Source: Acipenser ruthenus (lineage: Eukaryota > Chordata > Actinopteri > Acipenseriformes > Acipenseridae). From it: a stretch of 64,000 nt of DNA. Under the pieces are notes generated by a model. The model did not search any database. It had not been told where the DNA came from and saw only the letters and a program-made list of their open reading frames with translations. The stretch spans positions 559,855-623,854 of the forward strand of contig NC_081242.1 in assembly GCF_902713425.1 (NCBI RefSeq). The letters are read 5' to 3'. Both the position numbers and the translations under genes were made by a program. Shown piece after piece: positions 43,410 through 54,287 of this stretch. How positions within the stretch are numbered: the first letter of the stretch is position 1; every line of letters starts with the position of its first letter.

Positions 43410-46400
43410 TGTTTATTTAGCAGATGCCTTTATCCAAGGCGACTTACAGAGACTAGAGTGGGTGAACTATGCATCAGCTGCAGAGTCACTTACAACTACG
43501 TCTCACCCGAAAGACGGAGCACAAGGAGGTGAAGTGACTTGCTCAGGGTCACACAATGAGTCAGTGGCTGAGCTGGGATTTGAACCGGGGACCTCCTGGT
43601 TACAAGCCTTTTTCTTTAACCACTGGACCACACAGCCTCCTAATAATTGCATTATTTTTTACATACAATTCCCCATTTATGCAGTTGAGTTTTTACTGGA
43701 GCAATCTAGGTAAAGTACCTTGCTCAAGGGTACAGCAGCAGTGTCCCCCCCACCTGGGATTGAACCCACGACCCTCCGGTCAAGAGTCCAGAGCCCCTAA
43801 CCGCTAATCCACGCTGCTTTTAATCAATTCCCAGCACTTAACAGGAATTCCAGCTGGAATTGGAAATGGATGCAGGCATGCAAAAACTATATGTAGCTGG
43901 GAGTGTGTTTGGACGCGTGAGCTGTCCTTGTTTTTGTGTGTGACTCTGTACCGCAGTGGCGTGAAGGGAGGGGCTCTCTATCGGAATAAATGTGACTTGT
44001 GTTTTTGTAGTTGTGTGAGGAAGGCCCTGGCAGCAGGTTCAAAGGCAAGCACTCCCTGGACAGCGATGAAGAGGATGAGGGGGATGAAGGAGGCAGCAAG
44101 AAGTACGACATCCTGGACTGTGATGACATAGAAGGTACCGGAAAATTAAAGATAAAAGATAAAAGATCCTCACAGTAAAAGCACAGCAAAGTGTGATAAA
44201 GCATAGGGAAGCATTGTAAAGCACAGAGAAGTCTGGTAAAGCATAGGGAAGCATTGTAAAGCACAGAGAGGTCTGGTAAAGCATAGGGAAGCATTGTAAA
44301 GCACAGAGAGGTGTGGCAAAGCATAGGGAAGCATTGTAAAGCACAGAGAGCTCTGGTAAAGCATAGGGAAGCATTGTAAAGCACAGAGAGGTCTGGTAAA
44401 GCATAGGGAAGCATTGTAAAGCACAGAGGTGTCTGGTAAAGCATAGGGAAGCATTGTAAAGCACAGAGAGGTGTGGTAAAGCATAGGGAAGCATTGTAAA
44501 GCACAGAGAGGTCTGGTAAAGCATAGGGAAGCATTGTAAAGCACAGAGAGGTCTGGTAAAGCATAGGGGAGCATTGTAAAGCACAGAGAGGTCTGGTTAA
44601 CTGGTCTGGGTCACCTGCAGGTCAGGAGTCGGCTACAATCGATGTGGACGAGGGGGTCCGGATCACACCCTTCAATCTGAATGACGAAATGGAGGAGGGG
44701 CACTTTGATTCCGAGGGGAACTACTTCCTGAATAAAGAGGAACAGATTCGGGACCACTGGCTGGACAATATCGACTGGGTGAGAGTCTGTCTCTATCTAT
44801 CTATCTATTAATGAGTCATTTAGAGACTAGAGGGGGTGAACTCTGCATCATCATCAACTGCTGCTGCTGCTGCTGCTGCAGAGTCACTTCCAATAGGAGC
44901 TCGTTTGTTTGACGTCTCATCCGAAGGACGGAGCACAAGGAGGTGAAGTGACTCGCAGACTTTGATATCTAGTGAAGCGATTGTCCTGTTTGTGGTGAAA
45001 CTTGCTCAGGATCTTTTTCATCACAGCACCTTTGAGTCTGTAAAGAAACCTTTCAGAATTGTTTGTTTCTAGTTTTCTAACATTTTAATGTTTAGGCTTT
45101 GCAGCTGAATTATTGATCTTGATAAACCAGGGCAAAAATAATCTCTCTCTCTCGCTCTCTCTCTGTCTCTCTATTTCTCTCTCTGTCTCTCTCTTTCTCT
45201 CTCTGTCTCTTTCCCTCTCTGTCTCTTGCTCTCTCACTCTCTCTCTCTCGCTCTGTCTCTTTCGCTGTCTCTCTATTTCTCTCTGTCTCTCTCTTTCCCT
45301 CTCTGTCTCTCGCTCTCTCACTCTCTCTCGCTCTCTTTCTGTCTCTCTCTGTCTTGCTTTCTCTCTCGGGCTCTCTCTTTCTTTCTCTCTGTCTCTCTGG
45401 CTCTCGCTCTCGCTCTCTGTCTCTTGTTCTCGCTCTCTCTGTCTCTTTCTCTCGCTTGCTCGCTCTCTCACTCTGTCTCTCGCTCTCTATCTCTCTCGCT
45501 CTCTCTATTTCTCTCTCCTTTCTCTCTCTCTGCCTCTCGCTCTCATTCTCGCTCTCTGTCTTTCTCTCGCTCTCTGTGTCTTTCTCTCTCTTTCTCTCGC
45601 TTGCTCGCTCTATGTCTCTCTCGCTCTCTATTTCTCTCTCTCCTTTCTCTCTCTGTCTCTCGCTCGCTCTCTCTGTTTCTGTCTCTCTCTCTCTCAGGTC
45701 CAGATTAAAGAACGTCCCACTGTCCCCAGAAATGTGGCCAAACTAGCCGCCAAGAGAAGGGTGGACGAGGAAGAAGAGGGGAAGGGGAAAAGAGGAGAGG
45801 AGGAGGAGGAGAAGATGGAGGAAGATGAGCAGGCGGAGGAAGTGAGAAAAGAGGCCGAGGCCGAAGACTCGGACTCTGAGGAGGAGACGCTGGGGCAGCA
45901 TGACCGAAAAGCTCTCATCCAGGTGAGGGAAGGAAATCAGACTCCCGTTCCGCAGCAGTTTGATCCATTCCAGGTTTTACTACCAGCTTGATCAGCCCCC
46001 AGTGTGCCTAGCTAACAAGCTCAGGTGTGTCTGATTATTAAACTCCTAGCTAAACCATTTTCTTTATGTATCCCAACACAGGGCATGATCGGGCTCATGT
46101 TGCCGGGAGAGACGGTCGCCAACGCCTTGCGGAGATTGGGGGGGCTGAAGAAGGAGGGAACGAGGCAGTGGAGGAAGAAGAAAGGAGGAGAGGAGGAGGA
46201 GGAGGATGGGAAGAAGAAGAAGAAGAGTGAAGGAGGAGATAAGGCTCTTCTGGAGAGACTGACAGGACTGGCTGATCGGCTGGTTGCTTGCGGGGAGTAC
46301 GAAATCTATCAGCACACCTTCGAGAAACTGGGACACCAGATCAAGATCATGGAGAAGGGGGGAGGAGGAGGAGGAGGCGGCGACGAAGATGATGATGAAG

Positions 46401-47419
46401 ACGACGACCTGGACGCCTTCGCCGAGAAGATAGACGAGTCCAAGAACGGAGGGAAGGAGAAAGAGAGCGAGAGGGAGAGAAAGATAGGTGAGACTGCTTT
46501 AAAATCCATTCTCTTATTAGCTTTAATTAACATGATCACCGGCCCCTCCCTTTAAAGGAGCGCTGACCATCTTTAAAATCCATTCTCTCACCTCTTATTA
46601 GCTTTATTAACATGATCACCGGCCCCTCCCTTTAAAGGAGCGCTGACCATCTTTAAAATCCATTCTCTCACCTCTTATTAGCTTTATTAACATGATCACC
46701 GGCCCCTCCCTTTAAAGGAGCGCTGACCATCTTTAAAATCCATTCTCTCACCTCTTATTAGCTTTATTAACATGATCACCGGCCCCTCCCTTTAAAGGAG
46801 CGCTGACCATCTTTAAAATCCATTCTCTCACCTCTTATTAGCTTTATTAACATGATCACCGGCCCCTCCCTTTAAAGGAGCGCTGACCATCTTTAAAATC
46901 CATTCTCTCACCTCTTATTAGCTTTATTAACAGGATCACCGGCCCCTCCCTTTAAAGGAGTACATTAGATCTTGTTCCAGCCACACAGAGCAATGCGGGG
47001 CTATGAAGGGTTAATAAAACTGGCTCTGTCTGGGTTTTCCAGGGATGGATGAGGAAGTGATGTGGGAATACCGATGGGATAATAAGGAAAACTCTGAGAT
47101 GTATGGACCTTTCACCAGCCAACAGATGCAGGTGAGTTTTGTAGGTGGTTCTGTCAGCCCTGGTCGGAGTTATTTCACTGCTAGAGACGCACAAACCGAT
47201 TCTAGGGGTATCCTGATCGAGCTCCCTGCAGAAATCAGGGGCTGACAAGCGGGCGAGGGTCTCTGGTGTGGATCGGGGGCTGATTCACCAGTTCAGAGTG
47301 AAGAAACAGCTGCTTGGGTTTGTGTGGGTCGCTGCTCTCCGCATAGTCTTAAAGCGAGCCATCGCCACAAACCTCAAGCAGCTGTTTATTCATTAATATC
47401 AGTGTCTGCTTTTCAAATT

Positions 47420-47488
<69 letters not shown>

Positions 47489-47866
47489 GCCCCTAATGTG
47501 CTGCATTTGAATGTTAAGTATTTAGTCCTGTATTCATTTTGAAAGCTCAAAGCCTGTTGTATTTAGTCCCTTGTGTTTTTCAATGTGCATTGATTTGACA
47601 GCATTTTCTCTTGTCTCTCTCTCTCTCTCTCGTCTCTCTCTCTCGGTGTCTCGCTCTCTCTTTGTCTCTCTCTCTCTCTGTGTCTCTGTCTGTCTGTCTG
47701 TTTGTGTCTGTCTGTCTCTCTCTCTCTGTCTCGTCTCTCCCTCCCTCTCTGTCTCTCTCTCTCTCTGTCTCGTCTCTCCCTCCCTCTGTCTGTGTCTCTC
47801 TCTGTGTCTCTCTCTCTTTCTCTCGCTTGCTCGCTCTCTGTCTCTCTCGCTCTCTATTTCTCTCTC

Positions 47867-47908
<42 letters not shown>

Positions 47909-48022
47909 CAGGGCTGGCAGGATGAAGGCTACTTCCAGGATGGGGTTTACTGTAGGAGAGTGGGGCAGCCTGGAGCCCAGTTCTACAACTCCAAGAGACT
48001 GGACTTCGAGCTGTATACATGA
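42474..48022 (+). CDS. cd2bp2: CD2BP2 (U5 snRNP-associated 52K / CD2 tail-binding protein), GYF domain
   Basis: CD2BP2 is a U5 snRNP component that leaves before tri-snRNP formation. Its GYF domain binds proline-rich ligands. Exons are 42474-42542, 44011-44134, 44621-44778, 45698-45922, 46082-46487, 47043-47131 and 47912-48022, all GT-AG, giving 1182 nt and 393 residues. The start [10 protein letters not shown], the segments [37 protein letters not shown] and WLDNIDW, and the C-terminal GYF domain ([44 protein letters not shown]) match human CD2BP2 (341 residues). The extra length is two Glu/Lys-rich inserts in exons 4 and 5. The start exon begins at 42461 after a tttcag acceptor. Introns carry SINEs, the 40-bp and 80-bp minisatellites and long (TC)n tracts. 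Confidence 0.96.
42549..42810 (+). mobile_element. SINE family A with 5' (TTA)n, in CD2BP2 intron 1
   Basis: Near-complete plus-strand copy. A (TTA)n run precedes it, and the SINE begins 44 bp after the exon donor. Confidence 0.87.
43300..43815 (-). mobile_element. SINE family A split by a later SINE family B insertion
   Basis: The family A tail and body (cttacaattgttacaag ... catac) stop near 43356 and resume after 43642 (cattattttttacataca) through the head. Between them lie (TTA)n and a complete family B SINE. This gives a relative age: B inserted after A. Confidence 0.8.
43408..43641 (-). mobile_element. SINE family B nested in SINE family A
   Basis: Complete minus-strand copy (tail agcagatgcctttatccaag; head ccactggaccacac). 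Confidence 0.87.
44172..44596 (-). repeat. 40-bp minisatellite, locus 2 (about 11 units) in CD2BP2 intron 2
   Basis: The same unit as the 20-24-kb array but on the opposite strand (tttaccagacctctctgtgc read on minus). The array ends 25 bp before the exon 3 acceptor. Its other boundary (tcacagtaaaagcacagcaa) is shared, inverted, with the end of locus 3 at 50.25 kb. Confidence 0.95.
44811..44957 (-). mobile_element. SINE family B, fragment in CD2BP2 intron 3
   Basis: The core motif cagagtcacttccaatagg and tcatccgaaggacggagcac are present. Head and tail are lost, and a (CTG)n stretch is inserted. Confidence 0.72.
45140..45695 (+). repeat. (TC)n-rich tract ending in the CD2BP2 exon 4 acceptor
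   Basis: About 550 bp of TC-rich microsatellite that doubles as the polypyrimidine tract before the AG at 45696-45697. Confidence 0.95.
45928..46052. mobile_element. hAT-like foldback MITE, partial copy 6
   Basis: Motifs gaaatcagactcccgttcc and gatccattccaggttttac. It starts six bases after the exon 4 donor and fills most of the 159-bp intron 4. Confidence 0.65.
46494..46960 (-). repeat. 80-bp minisatellite, locus 2 (about 6 copies) in CD2BP2 intron 5
   Basis: Inverted orientation of the 37.9-kb unit (cctcttattagctttattaa on plus). The array starts directly after the exon 5 donor. The first copy is shortened. Confidence 0.95.
47180..47400 (+). repeat. Dispersed GGTGTGGATC hairpin element, copy 4
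   Basis: Contains cacaaaccgattctaggggt, gagggtctctggtgtggatc and the arm gttcagagtgaagaaacagc. The right arm is degraded. In CD2BP2 intron 6, followed by (AT)n at 47424-47481. Confidence 0.7.
47609..47905 (+). repeat. (TC)n-rich tract ending in the CD2BP2 last acceptor
   Basis: The third case in this gene region where a TC microsatellite runs into an acceptor (AG at 47910-47911). Confidence 0.95.
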
Positions 48023-48071
48023 GAGAGAGAAACACAATATACATACACACAGACACACACACACAATATAT

Positions 48072-48108
<37 letters not shown>

Positions 48109-49194
48109 ATATACATATACACATAGATAAACAGACTGGACTTCGAGCTGTATACATGAGAGAGAGAAACACAATATATACACACAGACACAGACAGACA
48201 GACAGACTCCCTTCCTAACAAGAATCTGGACAGATGGTGAAATAAATATATATATATATATATGAGGGAAGATTTAAATAAAAAAATATATAATTTTTTT
48301 CTTTTTAAGGGAGAGAAAGAAAATCGTATCTTAAAAACATGCGGTCCGAATTCTCAAGCGAGACAGAGTGGGGCTGAGAAACGGGGCAAATGTGAGGCAA
48401 TAAAATATTAAACTCCCCAGCCCCCCCCCCCCCCCACAAAACCATCTCCCACTATTCATTTCATCATCTGTCCCAATACTTGTTGGAGGGGGAGGGATCT
48501 CTTCTGTCTGTTATCCAGTAATGTTTCAGCAATACATCCTGTGACATCACCTGTGTCCTTTGTGACGTCATCAACCAGTGGAATTTGCTGTGTGGTTTTA
48601 CGCTTGTCATGTTGCCGGCCAATCTCATTGGCTGTAGGCTGGCTGCTGTGTTTTTTTTTTCTGCTTGTGACATCACTAAGCAGCCGCTGCTCATAATTCT
48701 CCAACCAATGAGAAGGCGGCTATAAACTTTTTTTTTTTTGTGTGTGTGTGTCGTCAGCCAATCAGATTTTAAATGACTTTCCCTACAGATAAAAAGGACA
48801 GTTTTTTTTTTTTTTTTAAATATATGTTTTAAAGCGAGTGTTCTTGTCCATTGAAGAATTTTAACTTTTTTTTTTTATTTTGTATAATTTGTTTTTTAAG
48901 CAGAAAACTGTCAACTTCTATTTACAACGAGGGCATGTTAAAAATTAAATAAATAAAAAAATTAAGAAAAAGGCTTTATAAATAAAAAAAAAAATGCGTT
49001 CCTAAGTTTATTATATGGCTTTTTGTATTTTTTTGGTTTGTTTTAATCTTTAAAATCACATGATTTAATTCTGCTTTTAAGCACACTTTCAGTTCATTGG
49101 TTTGTGGGTTTATTTTTATTAGAGTAATGTCATTCTGAGTTTAACGAAAGCTGTTGTCATTTTATAGTATAGATAGGGTTTGTAGTTTTTATTA
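48023..49194 (+). other. cd2bp2: CD2BP2 3' UTR and downstream flank
   Basis: Contains a duplicated copy of the last coding bases at about 48131-48175, (CA)n, AATAAA candidates near 48241 and 48400, then A/T-rich DNA with many poly-T/poly-A runs. No other gene. Confidence 0.6.
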
Positions 49195-49404
49195 TGTTTA
49201 TTTAGCAGACGCCTTTATCCAAGGCGACTTACAGAGACTAGGGTGTGTGAACTATGCATCAGCTGCAGAGTCACTTACAACTACGTCTCACCCGAAAGAC
49301 GGAGCACAAGGAGGTTAAGAGACTTGCTCAGGGTCACACAATGAGTCAGTGGCTGAGGTGGGATTTGAACCAGGGACCGCCTGGTTACAAGCCCTTTTCT
49401 TTCC
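49195..49404 (-). mobile_element. SINE family B abutting the 40-bp minisatellite
   Basis: Minus-strand copy whose head is cut at ccttttctttc, where the minisatellite begins without a spacer. Confidence 0.83.
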
Positions 49405-50246
49405 TACCAGACCTCTCTGTGCTTTACAATGCTTCCCTATGCTTTACCAGACCTCTCTGTGCTGTACAATGCTTCCCTATGCTTTACCAGACCTCTCTGT
49501 GCTTTACAAAGCTTCCCTATACTTTACCAGACCTCTCTGTGCTTTACAATGCTTCCCTATGCTTTACCAGACCTCTCTGTGCTTTACAATGCTTCCCTAT
49601 GCTTTACCAGACCTCTCTGTGCTTTACAATGCTTCCCTATGCTTTACCAGACCTCTCTGTGCTTTACAATGCTTCCCTATGCTTTCCCAGACCTCTCTGT
49701 GCTTTACAATGCATCCCTATGCTTTACCAGACCTCTCTGTGCTTTACAATGCTTCCCTATGCTTTACCACACCTCTCTGTGCTTTACAATGCTTCCCTAT
49801 GCTTTACCACACCTCTCTGTGCTTTACAATGCTTCCCTATGCTTTACCAGACCTCTCTGTGCTTTACAAAGCTTCCCTATGCTTTACCAGACCTCTCTGT
49901 GCTTTACAATGCTTCCCTGTGCTTTACCAGACCTCTCTGCACTTTACAATGCTTCCCTATGCTTTACCAGACCTCTCTGTGCTTTACAATGCTTCCCTAT
50001 GCTTTACCAGACCTCTCTGTGCTTTACAATGCTTCCCTATGCTTTACCAGACCTCTCTGTGCTTTACAATGCTTCCCTATGCTTTACCAGACCTCTCTGT
50101 GCTTTACAATGCTTCCCTATGCTTTACCATACCTCTCTGTGCTTTACAATGCTTCCCTATGCTTTACCAGACCTCTCTGTGCTTTACAATGCTTCCCTAT
50201 GCTTTACCAGACCTCTCTGTGCTTTACAATGCTTCCCTATGCTTTA
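49405..50246 (+). repeat. 40-bp minisatellite, locus 3 (about 21 units)
   Basis: Same unit and strand as the 20-24-kb array. It ends in tttattacactttgctgtg followed by ttttactgtg, a boundary shared with locus 2. Three open frames of 285-369 codons result and are not taken as genes. Confidence 0.96.
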
Positions 50247-50648
50247 TTACACTTTGCTGTGTTTTTACTGTGGGACACTTTCATAATAGACTGTGGTGTT
50301 GGTCTGTCGATGCAGAGGCGAGCAGTCTGGCTGGAGATCCTCTGGTTAAGTGAGTTGTTTTGAGAGAGAGAGAGAGGGGTGGTTAGGTGGGGGGGTCGGT
50401 CAGGTGACAACACAGTACTAAAACTAAAAATAAACAGCTGGCCCAGGATTCTGGCAGAAAGACAGAATCGGAGAGAAGGGGAGGAGAAAAAGACTTTAGA
50501 AACGGCCATGCTTGGCGATTCAAGGGCACAGACAGACAGAGAGGCTCACAGCGAGACAGAGTTCAGTTCTGAAGCCCAGTCGCCCGTACCCGGGGAATAG
50601 CTTCCTTTTCCTTCGTCGTGTGAAAAAAAAAAAAAAGAGCGAGAGAAG
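50247..50648 (+). other. cox6a2: Upstream region and likely promoter of COX6A
   Basis: Unique sequence becoming GC-richer towards 50640. No TATA. The start codon itself lies in aagATGGCTGCC, a YY1-type motif common at respiratory-chain gene starts. The start site was not determined. Confidence 0.45.
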
Positions 50649-51188
50649 ATGGCTGCCGTCCCACGCGCGTCTCTCGGAATGTTCAGGAGGGCCCTCGCCA
50701 CGGAGACGGGCGCCGGAGGTCACGGGGGTCACCAGGGGGGAGGTGAGGGAAAGTCCGTCTGTCTGTTTGTCTGTTGATTCTGTCTGTCTGTCTGTCAGCT
50801 GCAGTATCTGTATGTTGATTCTGTGCGTTGGTGTGTGTGTGTGTGTGTGTATCTGTGTTGTGTCCGTCTGTCAGCTGCAGTATCTGTATGTTGATTCTGT
50901 GCGTCAGTGTGTGTGTGTGTGTATCTCTCTGTGTTGTGTCTGTCTGTCTGTCTGTCTGTGTTGATTCTGTGCGTTGGTGTGTGTGTTGTGTCTGTCTGTC
51001 TGTCCTGTGTCTGTCTGTCTGTCTTGTGTCTGTATGTTTGTTCTGTGCGTCGGTGTGTGTGTGTGTCTGCTGATGACAGTACCAATCCATGTCTGTTTGT
51101 GGGTTTGTTGATGAATTGTCCAGATGTGACAAATTTGGAGTTCTCTCTGTTCATCTTGTGTGAGAGAGAGAGAAAGAAAGAGAGAGAG

Positions 51189-51221
<33 letters not shown>

Positions 51222-52381
51222 ATGTGTTTGTTGTTGAAGTAAATTCCTATCAGATTAACTTTACTTGGCAAACTGTGGAGAGAGAGAGAGTTTTGCAATT
51301 GTGAAAACACACACACACACACACACACAGCGAGGGGTGGGGGGGAGAGTTGCCAACTTTCATCGTCCTTCAGTTTGACCTGAGGCAAACTTATTAAACT
51401 TGTAAACAGACACTCCCTCTCTCTCCCTCTCCCTTCATCCTCCCTCCCTCTCTCTCACCTCCCTCCTCTCATCCTCCCTCCCTCTCTCCCTCCACCTCTC
51501 CCTCCCTGTCCCTTTCTCACACCCCTCCCTCTCTCTCACCTCCCTTCCTCTCTCTCATCCTCCCTCCCTCTCTCCCTCTCCCTTTCTCACACCCCTCCCT
51601 CCTCTCTCAGCTCGTACCTGGAAGATTCTGTCGTTCACCGTGGCTCTGCCGGGGGTGGGGGTCTGTATGCTGAATGCCTGGCTGAAGATGCAACACCACT
51701 CCCACGAGACCCCCGCCTTCACCCCCTACCCTCACCTGTATGTCAGGACCAAGGTAATACAGCTACCTGTCAGTCTGTCTACCTGTCTGTCTATCTACCT
51801 GTGTGTGTGACTCTCACCCCCTCCTTCACCCCCTATTCTCACCTGTATGTCAGGACCAAGGTAATACAGCTACCTGTCTGTCTGTCTACCTGTCTGTCTA
51901 TCTACCTGTGTGTGTGACTCTCACCCCCTCCTTCACCCCCTATCCTCACCTGTATGTCAGGACCAAGGTAATACAACTACCTGTCTGTCTGTCTGTCTGT
52001 CTACCTGTGTGTGTGACTCTCTCCCCCTCCTTCACCCCCTACCCTCACCTGCACGACAGGACTAAGGTAATACAGCTATACCTGTCTGTCAATCTACCTA
52101 CATGTCTATCTGTACACCTGTGTGTCTGTCTGTCTGCCTGTGTGTGTGTGTGTGTGTGTGGGTGTCTCTCCCTTAGTTATCTACCTGTGTGTTAAGGAAA
52201 GCGTTTGAAAGGCTGCCTAATGGCCGTTCTCTCTTTCTACCCTCCCCCTCCCCCTCCCCCTCTTCTCTCTCTCTCTCCTCCCTCCCTCAAGCCCTTCCCT
52301 TGGGGTGATGGGAACCACTCTCTCTTCCACAACCCTCACACCAACGCCCTCCCCACCGGCTATGAGGGCCCTCGCCACTGA
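50649..52381 (+). CDS. cox6a2: Cytochrome c oxidase subunit 6A, mitochondrial
   Basis: Nuclear-encoded small subunit of respiratory complex IV in the inner mitochondrial membrane, with roles in dimer stability and regulation. Exons are 50649-50742, 51611-51753 and 52292-52381 (GT-AG), giving 327 nt and 108 residues. Residues 1-30 are a basic, Ala-rich presequence ending in [30 protein letters not shown] is the single membrane span. Then come [20 protein letters not shown] and [14 protein letters not shown], the family's most conserved stretch. Length fits COX6A1/COX6A2 (97-109). The symbol is given as cox6a2 because that gene maps near MYLPF and CD2BP2 on human 16p11.2. Sequence alone does not separate A1 from A2. 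The 3' UTR contains AATAAA-like motifs near 52500. Intron 2 carries copies of the exon 2 end. Confidence 0.94.
51717..52080 (+). repeat. cox6a2: Tandem copies of the COX6A exon 2 end and its splice donor
   Basis: The exon 2 end (ccttcaccccctaccctcac, gtatgtcaggaccaag) and its donor gtaata occur at 51754. They recur with donors at 51861, 51968 and 52067, at spacings of 107, 107 and 99 bp. The copies are separated by CTGT/CTAC-rich filler. The extra copies are intronic in the simplest model. Confidence 0.92.
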
Positions 52382-54284
52382 ACAGCACCGAGAGAGCGAG
52401 CGGCGCCACCTACTGGAGGGAGGACCACACTGAATCAGAAAAGCAGAGAGAGAGGGTGACAATAATAACAACATTAATAATAAAAATAATAATAATAGTA
52501 ATAAACTCAGCTTCCAAAACGCCTCGGTCTGTTTTTGTATTTTTTTATTTTATTTTCTGTCTCCCCAAATCTTCCCTCCCTTTTTTTTCTCCAGTTATTT
52601 TATTACACTGTGTTTTAAAATACAGTAGTATGCCATACAGATTTGTTATATTCACAGTATGGCAAAGCCATATGTTACAATATACATAGTATATAAATAC
52701 ATGAATATGTTGCCTATATTTCTCCCAGATTGCTGATGCTCTGAATAACTTGTGCTAAAGAAGGTCTTTAGCCAGATTCTGAAAGTAAATTCTGTGTTTG
52801 AGTTAATCATGCAAGTGTATAAACGGTTCTCTAGACTGGACAATTAAAATGCTAAATGGGAACAGATGCACTCTCTAATGATTTTTAAAACTATACACAG
52901 TATAATAATGCATGAATATGTTACCTATATTTCTTAAATTATTAATAAATGACTATGACAGTCCAGTGTTATCTCAAATCCATGAATTGTTTTTTGGTAT
53001 AATTTTAAAAATATGTTTTGTTTAGTGGTTCTCTGAAGTAGTCCCACAAATGGGTTGATTACTTTTTGAGGTAGCGTGGCTCCTTAAATAATCGAGCTGG
53101 TGTCCCAATATGTTTTACTGCTCTTTCTGACTGTGTTTTTTAAACCAGCAAAAAAACAAACAAAAAAAACCCCATAAAGTTATTATTTCGGGACACTTTG
53201 GTAGAAAACTGAGGCTCGTCCAGATTTAAATTAAAACTGAAACGTCATCTTTACAAACGAACGAGTTGTCGAAGCTCCCGGCGCTGCGCGAGCCTCTCAC
53301 CGAGTCCAGTTCAAATTCAAATACAGAGGCGCGCGAGGCGACGGTTACACAGACTGGTGATGCTAGAGAGGAGAAAGGCTGGAGGCTGAGGCGACAACAC
53401 GTCAAAAACAAACTAATAAAATATTAAAAAGAAGATTAAGAAAAAAACGATGAAGTATTGAGGTGTAAATGAGTGATAACCGAAGTCTAGGAGAAAAAAA
53501 AATGAAGATTAAAAGAAACAGAGGCTGACTGAGGTGTGTGAGGAAGTGGGCTGAGGCTCGTTTTAACCGTTAAACGAGGAGCCACAGGATTATGAGGTAA
53601 GAAAAATTAGCACTCAAGATTAAAATGCCTTTTCGTTTTTATTTCAGTTGGTGAAGGGAGAACAGATGCGTGTTATTTTAAACAGCAGCTGAATCTATAG
53701 GCACAGAAAGACGGGCCGAGTTTATCAAAGACGGTCCAGCTGAGAGAATTAGAATACTAACTGAGTTTAATTTAATTCAAACAAATAATTAAACTGAATA
53801 GTTAATAGTTTGAAGTGAAATGGAGAAACGCTGAGTTTTTATTCCCATATTCTCTTCCACTCCTGTTACATAAATTGATCAGAGAGTAAGATGTCTCCAG
53901 CGTTTCTACTTTCCTTACTTTCCTACTTTACTGCATACAATAACAGCCACATGAGGAAATCGTTTTTAAATTAGAGCTGGTGGTCTTTCGATTTTTTAAA
54001 TAGATGAAACAGAAAGTATCATAATCCGCGGGTTTCATGGAGGGTTGTGTCTGGTGGCAACGTCATATTTTACTGATGAGCAAATAGAAATCTAATCAGA
54101 ATTCACTGACCACTGTACTGCTCTAGTCAGGACCCCCTTGAAATGAGATATAGCTCAAGGGTTTTTATCCTGCTTAAATAAATACATTTCAAATGTGTAT
54201 ATCCTAATGGCCAGCCAGCCCCACAATGGAGATTGCTCATGTTTTAATGCTGCTCTGTCTGTGTCGGACTCATCAGTGATCTTT
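52382..54284. other. COX6A 3' flank and unique intergenic DNA
   Basis: After the COX6A 3' UTR the sequence is A/T-rich and mostly unique. A short GC-rich island with CpGs lies at 53260-53400, but no start codon with a conserved-looking frame follows. No gene or repeat family is recognised. Confidence 0.6.
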
Positions 54285-54287
54285 CAG

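Noticed and set aside
49254-50363. ORFs of 285-369 codons over 49.3-50.4 kb
   Set aside because: Same 40-bp repeat as above, fused to SINE sequence in front and unique DNA behind.
53226-53411. Short minus-strand ORF in a GC-rich patch
   Set aside because: No recognisable motif, no splice sites in suitable places and no polyadenylation signal. Treated as unassigned sequence.
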